A DNA stretch of 64,000 nt from Labilibaculum sp. K2S (GCF_030372765.1 NZ_JAUCMW010000001.1:248001-312000), one strand, 5' to 3'; counted from the first letter of the stretch, positions 25,792-34,759 are shown. Numbers and translations: made by a program. Notes: a model not told the origin generated them from the letters alone.

Positions 25792-27753
25792 ATGAAACAC
25801 TATAAATTTGTCATTTTTTTGTTTGCACTGATATTTTCAGGCGTGAACTGTTTTTCTCAGGAAATAAGTCTGTCTCCGCTATTTGGTGATGGTATGGTTC
25901 TTCAGCGCGATAAGCCTGTTTCTGTATTTGGAGAAGCTCCGGCTAACGAAAAAATTACTGTTCTCTTCAGAGATCAGCATAAACAAACAGTCACAGATGA
26001 AAATGGAAAATGGAAAATTGAACTTGATTCTGAAGTTTATGGTGGTCCGAATCATCTGACGGTGAAAACCAAAAATGAAACACTTGAAATTAAAGATGTT
26101 TATGTGGGCGAAGTTTGGATCTGTTCCGGTCAATCGAATATGGAAATGCCGCTTTTAGGCAATTGGGCTCATGTTAACAATGCTGAAGAGGAGGTTGCCA
26201 ATGCAGATCATCCAAACCTCCACCTTTTTATGGTTGACCGAAATACATCTTTTCAACCTGAAACAGAAATAGAATCGAAAGGATGGAAAACATGTACTCC
26301 CGAGAGCTGTAAAGAGTTTTCGGCAGTTGCTTACTTTTTTGGTCGTGATTTGCTTGAAAATTTAAATATGCCCATTGGATTGATTCAGTCTGCGTGGGGA
26401 GGTACTGTGGCCGAAGCATGGACGAGTGCTTCAACTTTAAAAAGCATAGCTGATTTTCGGGAGAAAATACTTCAAATTGAAAAAAATCCAACATCCAAAG
26501 AAGAGTTGGAACTAAAATACAAAAAAGACTTCGCTGCTTTTATTCAGGAAACAGGCGAGGCCGATAAGGGAATTAATGGTAAGGATACCATTTTTGCTTC
26601 GGTTGATTTGAATGATGCAGATTGGATGCCAATGGATCTGCCGGGGATGGTAGAAAGCACTAAAATTGGATCTGTAGACGGAAGTATTTGGTTCAGAAAA
26701 ACCATTAGTATTTCTGAAGAAAATGCAAATAAAGAAATGATTTTGCACATTGCCGCACCTGACGATGCCGATGAAACATGGTTTAATGGTGTAAAAGTGG
26801 GAGAGAGCACGGAATGGGATGTCCCCAGACAATACAAGCTGGCTTCCAATTTGGTAAAGCCGGGTAGAAATGTAATTGCAATTCGTTTATCCGATTATCG
26901 CGGTGCCGGAGGTTTTATGGGAGAAGCTTCTCATTTTGCTTTAACATCGGAAGATGGATTTAGAATGGAATTAGCGAAAAACTGGAAATGCAAAGTCGGA
27001 TATGATTTAAAAGACATCAAAACAATTCCAATAGAACTAAACGATCCCAATCAACCAACAGTATTGTTTAATGCCATGATTAATCCTTTAATTCCATATA
27101 GTTTTCGTGGTGTAATTTGGTATCAGGGAGAAAGCAATGCCGGCAGAGCAAAGCAGTACGAAGAATTATTTCCTGCGATGATTAATGACTGGAGAAGCAA
27201 ATGGGGCGGAGAAGATTTTCCCTTTGTTTTTGTGCAGCTTGCTTCTTATTTGAAGCGAAATACAGAACCCGTGAACGATAGTTGGGCCGAACTTCGCGAG
27301 GCGCAGCGCTTAACCCTTAAATTACCAAATACAGGAATGGCTGTAGCTATTGATATAGGAGATGCTAAAAACATCCATCCAGGAAATAAACAGGATGTTG
27401 GAAAGCGTTTGGCTTTGTGGGCACGAAACAAAGTTTATAAGGAGAACATCCCTTATTGCGGACCTGTTTACAAGGCTATGTATGCAGAGGGTTCATCTCT
27501 CGTAGTCGAATTTGAAAATTGTTATGAAGGACTGGCAACTTCGGATAACAGGGAAGTAACAGGTTTTGCTGTTGCAGGTAAAGATGGCGTTTACCATTGG
27601 GCTAAAGCAAAAATTGAAGGGAATAAACTGAAGCTGACATCAGATCAGGTGGCAGAACCTGTTTCGGTGCGTTACGCATGGAGTTCCAATCCCGATTGCA
27701 ACTTAATTAATTCTGCGAAATTACCAGCGAGTCCTTTTGAAGCGAAATTGTAG
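25792..27753 (+). CDS. Sialate-O-acetylesterase-like SGNH esterase
   Basis: 653 aa, exported (signal peptide MKHYKFVIFLFALIFSGVNC, then FSQ). The ATG at 25792 is chosen because it opens a proper signal peptide; an earlier in-frame ATG at 25741 lies inside the repeat element. Seen: N-terminal beta domain (LFGDGMVLQRDKPVSVFGEA), the SGNH nucleophile in WICSGQSNMEMP, QSAWGGTVAEAW, a GH2-like jelly-roll insertion (about 270-395, WFRKTISISEENANKEMILHI), FRGVIWYQGESNA, and the Asp/His region DIGDAKNIHPGNK. The architecture is that of SusD-locus acetylesterases called sialic acid-specific 9-O-acetylesterase. Here the target is probably acetylated mannan, not sialate. Member of the mannan operon; the GH2 gene follows after 72 bases. 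Confidence 0.9.
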   Translation: MKHYKFVIFLFALIFSGVNCFSQEISLSPLFGDGMVLQRDKPVSVFGEAPANEKITVLFRDQHKQTVTDENGKWKIELDSEVYGGPNHLTVKTKNETLEIKDVYVGEVWICSGQSNMEMPLLGNWAHVNNAEEEVANADHPNLHLFMVDRNTSFQPETEIESKGWKTCTPESCKEFSAVAYFFGRDLLENLNMPIGLIQSAWGGTVAEAWTSASTLKSIADFREKILQIEKNPTSKEELELKYKKDFAAFIQETGEADKGINGKDTIFASVDLNDADWMPMDLPGMVESTKIGSVDGSIWFRKTISISEENANKEMILHIAAPDDADETWFNGVKVGESTEWDVPRQYKLASNLVKPGRNVIAIRLSDYRGAGGFMGEASHFALTSEDGFRMELAKNWKCKVGYDLKDIKTIPIELNDPNQPTVLFNAMINPLIPYSFRGVIWYQGESNAGRAKQYEELFPAMINDWRSKWGGEDFPFVFVQLASYLKRNTEPVNDSWAELREAQRLTLKLPNTGMAVAIDIGDAKNIHPGNKQDVGKRLALWARNKVYKENIPYCGPVYKAMYAEGSSLVVEFENCYEGLATSDNREVTGFAVAGKDGVYHWAKAKIEGNKLKLTSDQVAEPVSVRYAWSSNPDCNLINSAKLPASPFEAKL

Positions 27754-27825
27754 ATTCTAATGAACGTTCGTAGGAACTAATAGATTTATAATCAGAACAA
27801 ACTTTGTCAAAACCACAACCATCTA

Positions 27826-30426
27826 ATGAACAATTACAGGCTGAATTTATTTACAGTGATACTTCTTACAGGACTATTCAATGCATGTAAACCCAATGAA
27901 ACTCAAAACATGGAAACAAGGGAATTAGACTCGAACTGGACTTATCATCAGGTAAATGGTGAGTTGGCAGGAAAAGCGGCAGTACCCGGAACCATTCACA
28001 CCGATTTGCTTGCGAATAAACAGATTGAAGATCCGTTTTATCGTACAAACGAGAAAAATCAGCAATGGATTGATAAAGAGGATTGGGAATACAGCAGTTT
28101 TTTTCAATTATCCGAAAAGGAAATGAACAAGCAAAATCTGCTTCTCGATTTTAAAGGATTGGATACTTATGCCGATGTGTATGTTAACGATTCGTTGGTG
28201 TTGAAAGCTAATAATATGTTTCGTGAATGGGAAATCGATATCAAAAAGCTGGCAAAAGCAGGCGGGAATCAACTACGCATCTATTTTCATTCTCCTGTTA
28301 AAAAAGGATTGGAATTATTAAAGGCATCAGCTTATACATATCCTGCGGGTAACGATCAATCGGAAAATGGAGGGTTGGGCGACAAAAAAGTGTCGGTTTT
28401 TACCCGTAAAGCCGGTTATCATTATGGTTGGGATTGGGGACCGCGTTTCGTGACTTCTGGTATTTGGCGTCCAATTGAGCTTAAAGCCTGGGATGAAGTT
28501 CGTATTAAAGATGTGTTCATTCAGCAAAAATCGGTAAAGAAAGAGCAGGCAAAACTGACTGCAGCTTTTACTCTGGAAGCAAACGAAGCTTTTACAGGAA
28601 AAGTAATCGTAAAAGATCAATCTACAGGCAAGGAATTGCTGAGTAAGCAAGTTGAAATTGAAAAAGGAAGCAATTTGATTTCTGTTCCATTCAATATCGA
28701 AAACCCAAAATTGTGGTGGTCGAACGGATTGGGTGAGCCGAATAGGTATCAATTCGAAGCTCAATTGGTAAAGGACAATTCTGTAATGGCTAAATATGTT
28801 GTAAATACAGGATTGAGAAGTCTGAAACTGGTTCGGGAAAAAGATGAGGCAGGAGAGTCGTTCTATTTTGAACTGAATGGCGTGGCGGTATTTGCAAAAG
28901 GTGCAAATTACATTCCCAATGATAATTTTTTGCCACGGGTTAGCAAGGCCGATTACGAAAAAGTAATTGCCGATGCAAAAGATGCCAACATGAACATGCT
29001 TCGTGTTTGGGGTGGTGGCACATACGAGAACGATATTTTCTATGATCTGTGCGATAAAAACGGCATTATGGTTTGGCAGGATTTTATGTTTGCCTGCTCC
29101 ATGTATCCGGGCAACGAGGAATTTTTGGAAAATGTGAGACAGGAAGCCAAAGACAATATTGTGCGTTTGCGCAACCATCCATCCATTGCCCTTTGGTGCG
29201 GGAACAACGAAATAAATACTGCCTGGAGTTATTTTTCCAAATCTGGTTGGGGTTGGAAAGAATTATATAACCAAGAACAACGGGAAGAAATTCAAAAGGC
29301 ATACATGGATATTTTCCATGATATTTTACCGGATGCAGTTGCGGAATATACCGATGGAGATGACTATTGGCCATCGTCACCACAGGCAGGATTCGAACCC
29401 GAAAAGCATGCTGATTACGATAGCAGAAGCGGAGATATGCACTACTGGGGCGTGTGGCACGGATTGCATCCGTTCGAGGATTTTGACAAATACAAAGCTC
29501 GTTTCATGAGCGAATACGGTTTTCAATCTTTCCCCGATTTCGAAACGGTGAAAAAGTACACCTTAGCGGAAGATTACAACATCGAATCAGAAGTGATGGC
29601 TTCTCATCAGCGAAGTGGAATAGGAAATTTACGCATTAAAGAATACATGGGTTGGGATTACAAAGTACCCACTGATTTTGAGGAATTTCTATACATGAGT
29701 CAGGTTTTGCAGGCACGCGGAATTAAAACCGCTATTGAGGCACACCGACGGGCCATGCCTTACTGTATGGGAACTCTTTACTGGCAAATTAACGATTGCT
29801 GGCCGGTTGCCAGTTGGAGCAGTACCGATTATTACCACAAATGGAAAGCCATGCATTACATGGTTCGAAAAGCATATAAACCCGTTTTGGTGTCTGCTTT
29901 TGCAAAAAATGATACTCTGGCCATTTATGGTGTTTCAGATTTATTGGTTGGGAAGAAGGGTGTTTTGCGTCTGAATCTGATCAGTTTTGAAGGAGAACAA
30001 TTGTTTGAGAAAGAGCTTTCTGTTGATTTGGAAGCCAATACCAGTTCGGTACTTTTCACAAGCAGTCTTGCTGATCTACTTGCTAAATTCGATAAAAAGT
30101 CGGTTGCGCTGCAAATGGAAGTAATAGAAGAGGATCAGCTTCTGGCTGAGGGTAAGTACTATTTTGCCAAACCAAAAGATCAACTTTTACCGGATGCTAA
30201 AATTGACGTACAATTGATCGAAAAAGAAGGCAAGTACTTTATTGAAGTTTCAGCCGATAAATTAGTTCGCGATTTGTATCTGAATTTTAAGAATTCAGAT
30301 ATTAGATGTTCCGATAATTACTTTGATTTACTGCCGGGCGAAAAACGAACAATAGAATTGACAGGAAATGATGTGCCACAGCAAAGCGATTTGCAAATAA
30401 GGCATTTGCAGCAAATTTCAGACTAA
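27826..30426 (+). CDS. GH2 beta-mannosidase lipoprotein
   Basis: An 866-aa exo-beta-mannosidase releasing mannose from the non-reducing end of manno-oligosaccharides, probably in the periplasm. Seen: lipoprotein signal (FNAC at 20), GH2 sugar-binding domain (TIHTDLLANKQIEDPFY; DWEYSSFF), YHYGWDWGPRFVTSGIWRP, an Ig-like domain, and the TIM barrel with FAKGANYIPNDNFLPR and LRVWGGGTYEND. The acid/base Glu462 is in WCGNNE and the nucleophile Glu563 in FMSEYGFQSFP. These blocks are the hallmark of mannosidase-type GH2 enzymes, unlike beta-galactosidases. Full length for the family (about 860 aa). It provides the hydrolytic alternative to the epimerase/GH130 route. The GH5 gene follows after 49 bases. 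Confidence 0.95.
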   Translation: MNNYRLNLFTVILLTGLFNACKPNETQNMETRELDSNWTYHQVNGELAGKAAVPGTIHTDLLANKQIEDPFYRTNEKNQQWIDKEDWEYSSFFQLSEKEMNKQNLLLDFKGLDTYADVYVNDSLVLKANNMFREWEIDIKKLAKAGGNQLRIYFHSPVKKGLELLKASAYTYPAGNDQSENGGLGDKKVSVFTRKAGYHYGWDWGPRFVTSGIWRPIELKAWDEVRIKDVFIQQKSVKKEQAKLTAAFTLEANEAFTGKVIVKDQSTGKELLSKQVEIEKGSNLISVPFNIENPKLWWSNGLGEPNRYQFEAQLVKDNSVMAKYVVNTGLRSLKLVREKDEAGESFYFELNGVAVFAKGANYIPNDNFLPRVSKADYEKVIADAKDANMNMLRVWGGGTYENDIFYDLCDKNGIMVWQDFMFACSMYPGNEEFLENVRQEAKDNIVRLRNHPSIALWCGNNEINTAWSYFSKSGWGWKELYNQEQREEIQKAYMDIFHDILPDAVAEYTDGDDYWPSSPQAGFEPEKHADYDSRSGDMHYWGVWHGLHPFEDFDKYKARFMSEYGFQSFPDFETVKKYTLAEDYNIESEVMASHQRSGIGNLRIKEYMGWDYKVPTDFEEFLYMSQVLQARGIKTAIEAHRRAMPYCMGTLYWQINDCWPVASWSSTDYYHKWKAMHYMVRKAYKPVLVSAFAKNDTLAIYGVSDLLVGKKGVLRLNLISFEGEQLFEKELSVDLEANTSSVLFTSSLADLLAKFDKKSVALQMEVIEEDQLLAEGKYYFAKPKDQLLPDAKIDVQLIEKEGKYFIEVSADKLVRDLYLNFKNSDIRCSDNYFDLLPGEKRTIELTGNDVPQQSDLQIRHLQQISD

Positions 30427-30475
30427 GAAAAACTACAGCATCTAAAAAATATTGGTGCATAAACTTATAAAAAAT

Positions 30476-31762
30476 ATGAACAAGACTCTACTCTTTTTAT
30501 TAGCCGGCATACTCATCGTTTTTTCTGCTTGTCAGCAAAAAAATGAAGCCAGCTTTGTTAAAGTGGCTAACAATGGATTTACGCTAAAGGGAAAGGAATA
30601 TAGCTTTAAAGGAGCCAATTATTGGCAGGGAATGAATCTGGGAGCGCCTCAATCGGGCGATCAGCAGCGATTACTAAGGGAATTGGATGAGATGCAGGAA
30701 TTAGGGATTACGAATTTGCGGATATTGGCTGCAAGTGAAGCGGACTCTGCTATGCGCTACTGTATCCATCCAGCCTTGCAAACGGCTCCGGGAGTGTACA
30801 ACAATGACATATGGCAAGGATTGGATTTCCTACTTGCCGAAATGGGAAAAAGAGAGATGAAAGCGGTTATGGTGCTTGGTAATTTCTGGACCTGGAGTGG
30901 GGGATTTCCTCAGTATCTGCGCTGGGCAGGTATGGGTGAAGTTCCCTATCCTCAGGAGCCTCCAACTTCGTGGCAGCAGTTCACCGACTACTCCAAACAG
31001 TTTTTTAGCAACGATTCGGCGCAGGAAATGATGAAGAATCATATTAAAACCATTATTGGCAGAATTAATTCGATAAGCGGAAAAGCCTATAAAGATGATG
31101 CTGTGATTATGGCCTGGCAATTGGCGAACGAACCTCGGGGATACGATGTGCCTAAGCAATTGCAGAAATGGACGCGAGCCACTTCAGCCTATATCAAAAG
31201 TCTTGATTCAAATCATTTAGTGTGTTTGGGTACCGAAGGAAATACGGCCGATTTGGTTTCCGGTGTTAATGTTTTAATTGATAACGACGATTCGAATATC
31301 GATTATATAACCATGCACATCTGGGCACAAAATTGGGGCTGGTATAGTCCCGAACAAAGCGATTCGGTATACACTGAAATGCTTCAAAAGGTAAATTCTT
31401 ATTGGGATGTTCACGTAGATGCAGCTAAAAAACTTCAAAAGCCAATAGTGCTCGAAGAATTTGGAATTGCCCGCGATGGTTCATCTTTTTCTCCCGACAC
31501 AACGACCAATTGCCGCGATCGTTTTTTCGAATTTATTTTCAACAAAGTAGATGAATCCATAAAGAATAATGGAATGGTGAGAGGTGTAAATTTTTGGTCC
31601 TATTCAGGAGAAGGAAGACCACCACATCCAGGAGAATTCTGGAAAAGAGGCGATACTTATTTAGGGGATCCTCCTCACGAATTGCAGGGATGGTATGGCG
31701 TGTATGATAAAGATTCTACAACTCTTGCAATCATAAAACGATGCTGTGAATCTAGATTTTAG
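30476..31762 (+). CDS. GH5 (subfamily 7-like) endo-beta-mannanase lipoprotein
   Basis: 428 aa. The ATG at 30476 gives a lipoprotein signal (MNKTLLFLLAGILIVFSAC); a TTG 24 bases earlier is less likely. GH5 barrel: FTLKGKEYSFKGANYWQGMNLG at the N-terminus, NLRILAASE, VLGNFWTWSGGFPQYLRWAG, the acid/base Glu219 in WQLANEPRG, ITMHIWAQNWGWY, and the nucleophile Glu328 in VLEEFGIA. The pattern (FWxWSGG, YxxMHxWxxNWGWY) is that of plant-, fungal- and bacterial-type GH5_7 mannanases. Last gene of the locus, followed after about 50 bases by a strong terminator. It is the third mannanase of the cluster and from a different family, suggesting division of labour by substrate length or branching. Confidence 0.94.
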   Translation: MNKTLLFLLAGILIVFSACQQKNEASFVKVANNGFTLKGKEYSFKGANYWQGMNLGAPQSGDQQRLLRELDEMQELGITNLRILAASEADSAMRYCIHPALQTAPGVYNNDIWQGLDFLLAEMGKREMKAVMVLGNFWTWSGGFPQYLRWAGMGEVPYPQEPPTSWQQFTDYSKQFFSNDSAQEMMKNHIKTIIGRINSISGKAYKDDAVIMAWQLANEPRGYDVPKQLQKWTRATSAYIKSLDSNHLVCLGTEGNTADLVSGVNVLIDNDDSNIDYITMHIWAQNWGWYSPEQSDSVYTEMLQKVNSYWDVHVDAAKKLQKPIVLEEFGIARDGSSFSPDTTTNCRDRFFEFIFNKVDESIKNNGMVRGVNFWSYSGEGRPPHPGEFWKRGDTYLGDPPHELQGWYGVYDKDSTTLAIIKRCCESRF

Positions 31763-31812
31763 CCATTCCTCCATAGTTCGTGTTCGGGAAAACAGAAGCA
31801 ATGAGACATCAG

Positions 31813-31843
31813 AAAGACGCGGTTTTTATTGCGTCTTTTTTAT
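31813..31843 (+). terminator. Terminator closing the mannan locus
   Basis: AAAGACGC (31813-31820) and GCGTCTTT (31831-31838) form a perfect 8-bp stem with a 10-base loop, followed by a T tract. Confidence 0.85.
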
Positions 31844-31910
31844 TGCGAAAACCCCAACCGCTGTAAAGCAATTGGGGGTACATTTCAAAATATATATGTG
31901 GTAGTAGTTT

Positions 31911-32555
31911 CTATTTAACCAATATTCCAAGCTGTTCTAAGGTTTGGCGTTCCGATCTTTCGTAAAACAGATCCAGACAGGCACGTAAATCCGAACAGTA
32001 AATCATTAATGCGTTAAAAGTCTCTTGTTTTCGAACCGTGGCAACCTGAGCTTCACCATCCTCTTTTTGCGCTTTTATTTTCAGCTCATCAATTTTTTCC
32101 AATTGCTGTACCATTTCAGTAATTTCTTCAGGACCTAACTCAACCAATGCCAATTTATCCTGAATTACAACGTGCTGAAGAACTGCATTTAGAGTTTCAT
32201 TACATAGGTTTTTCCAGTCAGCATAATTGGTCGGAACCTCTTTGTTTAAACGAAGAAGAGTGCTTAGTTCAGCACTGTTTTTGAAAAAGTAACGACCGGC
32301 TTTACGGATCTTTACCAATTGTCCGTATATTTTGTCGTAAACAATTTTAAATTCACGATTTGCTTCTGTCGATTCAATTTTTTCTGCAGATTGGCTTTCG
32401 AAAGCCGATTTTGTATTTTCGTAAAGCTTTATTCCATTCAAAATGCGCTCTTCTGGATAAATCGCTGCAATTCGTGTTTTAATAGCTTCGTTACCCGATA
32501 AACCATATACGAGTATTCTACATTCTTCTAAAGATTTTTGTAAACTTTTTGGCAT
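31911..32555 (-). CDS. Helical hypothetical protein
   Basis: 214 aa, soluble, almost entirely helical and highly charged, with no signal peptide or membrane segment. It begins MPKSLQKSLEECRIL and contains repeated K/E-rich amphipathic stretches (SAFESQSAEKIESTEANREF; EEITEMVQQLEKIDELKIKA), so a coiled-coil bundle is likely. No motif recognised. Similar lengths and composition occur in uncharacterised Bacteroidota proteins. It is transcribed toward the end of the mannan locus, and its upstream region (32556-33169) holds a degenerate tandem repeat. Function unknown; possible cytoplasmic scaffold only by composition. Confidence 0.65.
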   Translation of the reverse strand: MPKSLQKSLEECRILVYGLSGNEAIKTRIAAIYPEERILNGIKLYENTKSAFESQSAEKIESTEANREFKIVYDKIYGQLVKIRKAGRYFFKNSAELSTLLRLNKEVPTNYADWKNLCNETLNAVLQHVVIQDKLALVELGPEEITEMVQQLEKIDELKIKAQKEDGEAQVATVRKQETFNALMIYCSDLRACLDLFYERSERQTLEQLGILVK

Positions 32556-32763
32556 GATAATGTCTTTTTCAGGGTCAATTGTTCTGTTTATCTATATGTT
32601 TTTTTTAAGCGATATTGAAAGTAAGTATAATATTTCAAAAAACAAAAACATAAGAACTAAAAATTATGTTTTAATGTAATGGTGGATATGTTAATAAGGG
32701 GTGGAAATTGATCGGTAGGCCATAAAAAACGCAATGTGGCAGGGTATTTTACTTTTTATGATT

Positions 32764-33020
32764 AGGAATTCATTTTTTGAACTAAAAATTTACTTTTTTC
32801 CCAAAGGAAGGCACTTTTTGCCATTGGGAGGAAGCTTCTTAGGACAGGGAAATCACTTTTGTGCATAAGGAATTCACTTTTGAGGATTGGGAAGACGCTT
32901 TTCCCGACAAATTGTCGCTTTTGAGTATAGGGAAGTCACTTTTTAGGATCGGGAACTTACTTTATGGCAGGGGGAAGCACTTTTTAGGCTCGGGAAGCAC
33001 TTTTAGGCAAGGGAAAGTAG
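32764..33020. repeat. Degenerate ~21-bp tandem repeat
   Basis: About twelve to thirteen units built on GGGAA-N2-3-ACTTTT-AGG-N. Unit starts at 32806, 32826, 32848, 32869, 32889, 32930, 32951, 32972, 32992 and 33011 are 19-22 bases apart, or 41 across one decayed double unit. No ORF runs through it. It occupies most of the 614-base gap upstream of the 31911 gene; nothing else is recognised in that gap. Confidence 0.75.
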
Positions 33021-33169
33021 TTTATCCTGAAATAGCTTGACAGATTATTACTTAATTTTGAATTGTTGTATTGTATTTTTATCTAGCTGCGATTATACAA
33101 AGTTATTAAAATCTTCTTCCTGTTTTCTTTACGTCCGAAGATTCTTTCTTCTGCTTCTGCATTGAAGTT

Positions 33170-33523
33170 TCAATTTAATTCCTGATTTTCCACTACGTCT
33201 TTTTCCGATATTTCTGGATTTTGATTCCTGGTAGATATTTCGTCACTCTTATTCGTGTGGAGTTTAATTTGCGTTCTGTCATTGTTATTAGAAGTACAAA
33301 TTGTGGAGAGAATACTATCCAGAGGAGCCAGAACTTCAATGTCTTTTATTTCTGCATCATATTCATTAAAAAGCTCCCAATAGAGCTCTCTCAGTTTTTC
33401 TTCCGTATTTTCTTGAATTTGTTCTATCTTAAAAATAGGAATCCAATGAACGTTATTAAGTAAACCCCAAATTCCAAAGAATAAACTTATGGATGTAATA
33501 GCTTGAAATAATAAGATCTTCAT
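33170..33523 (-). CDS. Small membrane-anchored hypothetical protein
   Basis: 117 aa. One N-terminal hydrophobic segment (ILLFQAITSISLFFGIWGLL, about 3-22) acts as a signal anchor. It is followed by a charged region (QIQENTEEKLRELYWELFNEYDAEIKDIEVL) and an Asn/Glu-rich low-complexity tail. No known domain. It lies 24 bases downstream of the DUF4870-like reading frame on the same strand and probably belongs to the TM2/DUF2752 operon. Its composition argues for a small envelope protein; nothing more can be said. Confidence 0.55.
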   Translation of the reverse strand: MKILLFQAITSISLFFGIWGLLNNVHWIPIFKIEQIQENTEEKLRELYWELFNEYDAEIKDIEVLAPLDSILSTICTSNNNDRTQIKLHTNKSDEISTRNQNPEISEKDVVENQELN

Positions 33524-33547
33524 ATTTTCAATCTGAAATAATGCGGG

Positions 33548-34005
33548 TTAAAATAATTTTTTGGGTATTTCTGTTTTGGGATGACAAAGCATATCCGTTA
33601 AGTTGCCATAGAACCACCACGATACATGAATTCCTTTTCGTGTGTTTACTGCTGTATATATTGTTGTTATAAATTCGGCCAGATTAAAAATAAAAGCAGT
33701 AATCAGATAGGAAAAGTATCTGTTTGTAATGGGTTCGGAATCAAACAGGATTGCTGCGGTCCACCAAAAGCCAAAGCTGTTTATGAATAGCAAAGAGAAT
33801 TGCGATAACAATGCCTGCGTGCAGTGCCAGCGAACAAAGTAGGTTCCTTTTCTATTGGCAATAAAAAAAAAAAAGTTGCAATCAAATTTATTATAGGAAG
33901 AGGTAATCCGGCTACCAGCGCAGCAAGCGACATCACATAGCTGTTCGAAGCTTTTTCAGCTTCATAATCTTTTGGTTCGTAAGCAAACTTACCAGTTGAT
34001 ATCAT
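33548..34005 (-). pseudogene. DUF4870/Tic20-like membrane protein, frameshifted at an A12/T12 run
   Basis: Two overlapping frames together read as one ~152-aa four-helix membrane protein. The first frame starts at 34005 (MISTGKFAYEPKDYEAEKAS, then LAALVAGLPLPIINLIATFFF). The second continues IANRKGTYFVRWHCTQALLSQFSLLF and ends TDMLCHPKTEIPKKLF at 33548. The switch falls exactly at a run of twelve A on the + strand (33863-33874). One more base (13), or two fewer (10), would restore a single frame. The joined product resembles DUF4870/Tic20-type proteins (RWHCTQALL is the equivalent of their R-x-H-x-x-Q-A block). Its start overlaps the DUF2752 stop as ATGA. A sequencing or assembly slip, phase variation or true decay cannot be told apart here. 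Confidence 0.65.
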
Positions 34006-34421
34006 ATGTCTTTATAAATGTTCCAAATCCAATTCAAGAGAACCAACACGATAAGAGGTATGGCAACGGGTTTTTGTTTTAGGATGCGCTCTGCTTTGTT
34101 GTAGAAAATAAAAAAGCTATCCTTTTTAAACAGAAAATCAATACAGATCCAAATCGGACTTACCGTCATTATTAAAAATAGAATAAGACCCATAGGATTT
34201 AAAAGAAAAGCCTGTTCTATCCTGCCATGAAGCAAAGATAAAACAGACCTTGTAGAGCCGCAGGAAGGACAGGGAATTGTGCTTATTTTTTTAAACAAAC
34301 AAACATTTATTTCATTCGGAAATATTGAAGTTTCTTTATCTAGGTTGATAAATAACCATAGATACCCCACTAAACATGCTCCAATCAGCAGCATATAAAG
34401 CCGATTCCTGCTTCCTGCCAT
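34002..34421 (-). CDS. DUF2752 membrane protein
   Basis: 139 aa from the ATG at 34421, which overlaps the stop of the TM2 gene (TAATG). A frame open further upstream lies within that gene and is rejected. Three predicted membrane helices. The diagnostic stretch CPSCGSTRSVLSLLHGRIEQAF is the DUF2752 signature (CxxCGxTR...ALLxG), with the pair of Cys on the outer face. Function of the family is unknown; it is often found beside TM2 proteins. Its stop overlaps the next reading frame by ATGA, so three small membrane proteins appear translationally chained. Confidence 0.85.
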   Translation of the reverse strand: MAGSRNRLYMLLIGACLVGYLWLFINLDKETSIFPNEINVCLFKKISTIPCPSCGSTRSVLSLLHGRIEQAFLLNPMGLILFLIMTVSPIWICIDFLFKKDSFFIFYNKAERILKQKPVAIPLIVLVLLNWIWNIYKDI

Positions 34422-34759
34422 TAAGCCAGTGCCTGCATAAGTTTCGACAAGTTTTTTCCTTTTGCTGCGCCCATAATCAGAAACCAATCAATAAGGGTCC
34501 AGATTCCAAAGCCGCCACATGTTACCAATTTGCCGATTCCCAATCCTGTATCGCCTAAAAAGAAACGATCGATACCCAGTGTTCCGCCAAGTAAGGAAAC
34601 GATTAAACTTGTTGTTGGATCTTTAAATGAAATAGATTGAACAATTGCCCATTTTGATTCATCGGCATTTTTTAAACTTTCTCTTACGCCAATAATCTGG
34701 TGACTTTCAAAAAACTTTCCATAGGTCATGATAAACATGTCCACTTTCTGTGAATCCAT
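34421..34759 (-). CDS. TM2-domain membrane protein
   Basis: 112 aa. An N-terminal soluble segment (residues 1-48) precedes a TM2 domain made of two helices: SLIVSLLGGTLGIDRFFLGDTGLGIGKL and GGFGIWTLIDWFLIM. The DRFFLG motif between the helices is the TM2 signature. It ends with a short Lys-rich tail overlapping the DUF2752 start. TM2 proteins are common in Bacteroidota; their role is undefined. First gene of a TM2-DUF2752-DUF4870-like-hypothetical operon. Confidence 0.88.
   Translation of the reverse strand: MDSQKVDMFIMTYGKFFESHQIIGVRESLKNADESKWAIVQSISFKDPTTSLIVSLLGGTLGIDRFFLGDTGLGIGKLVTCGGFGIWTLIDWFLIMGAAKGKNLSKLMQALA

Noticed and set aside
28327-29178. 283-codon ORF antisense to the GH2 mannosidase gene
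   Set aside because: It is the reverse-strand shadow of a strongly conserved coding region and has no domain-like character.
32764-33020. Possible CRISPR array
   Set aside because: Units are only ~21 bp with no unique spacers between conserved repeats, and no cas genes are nearby.
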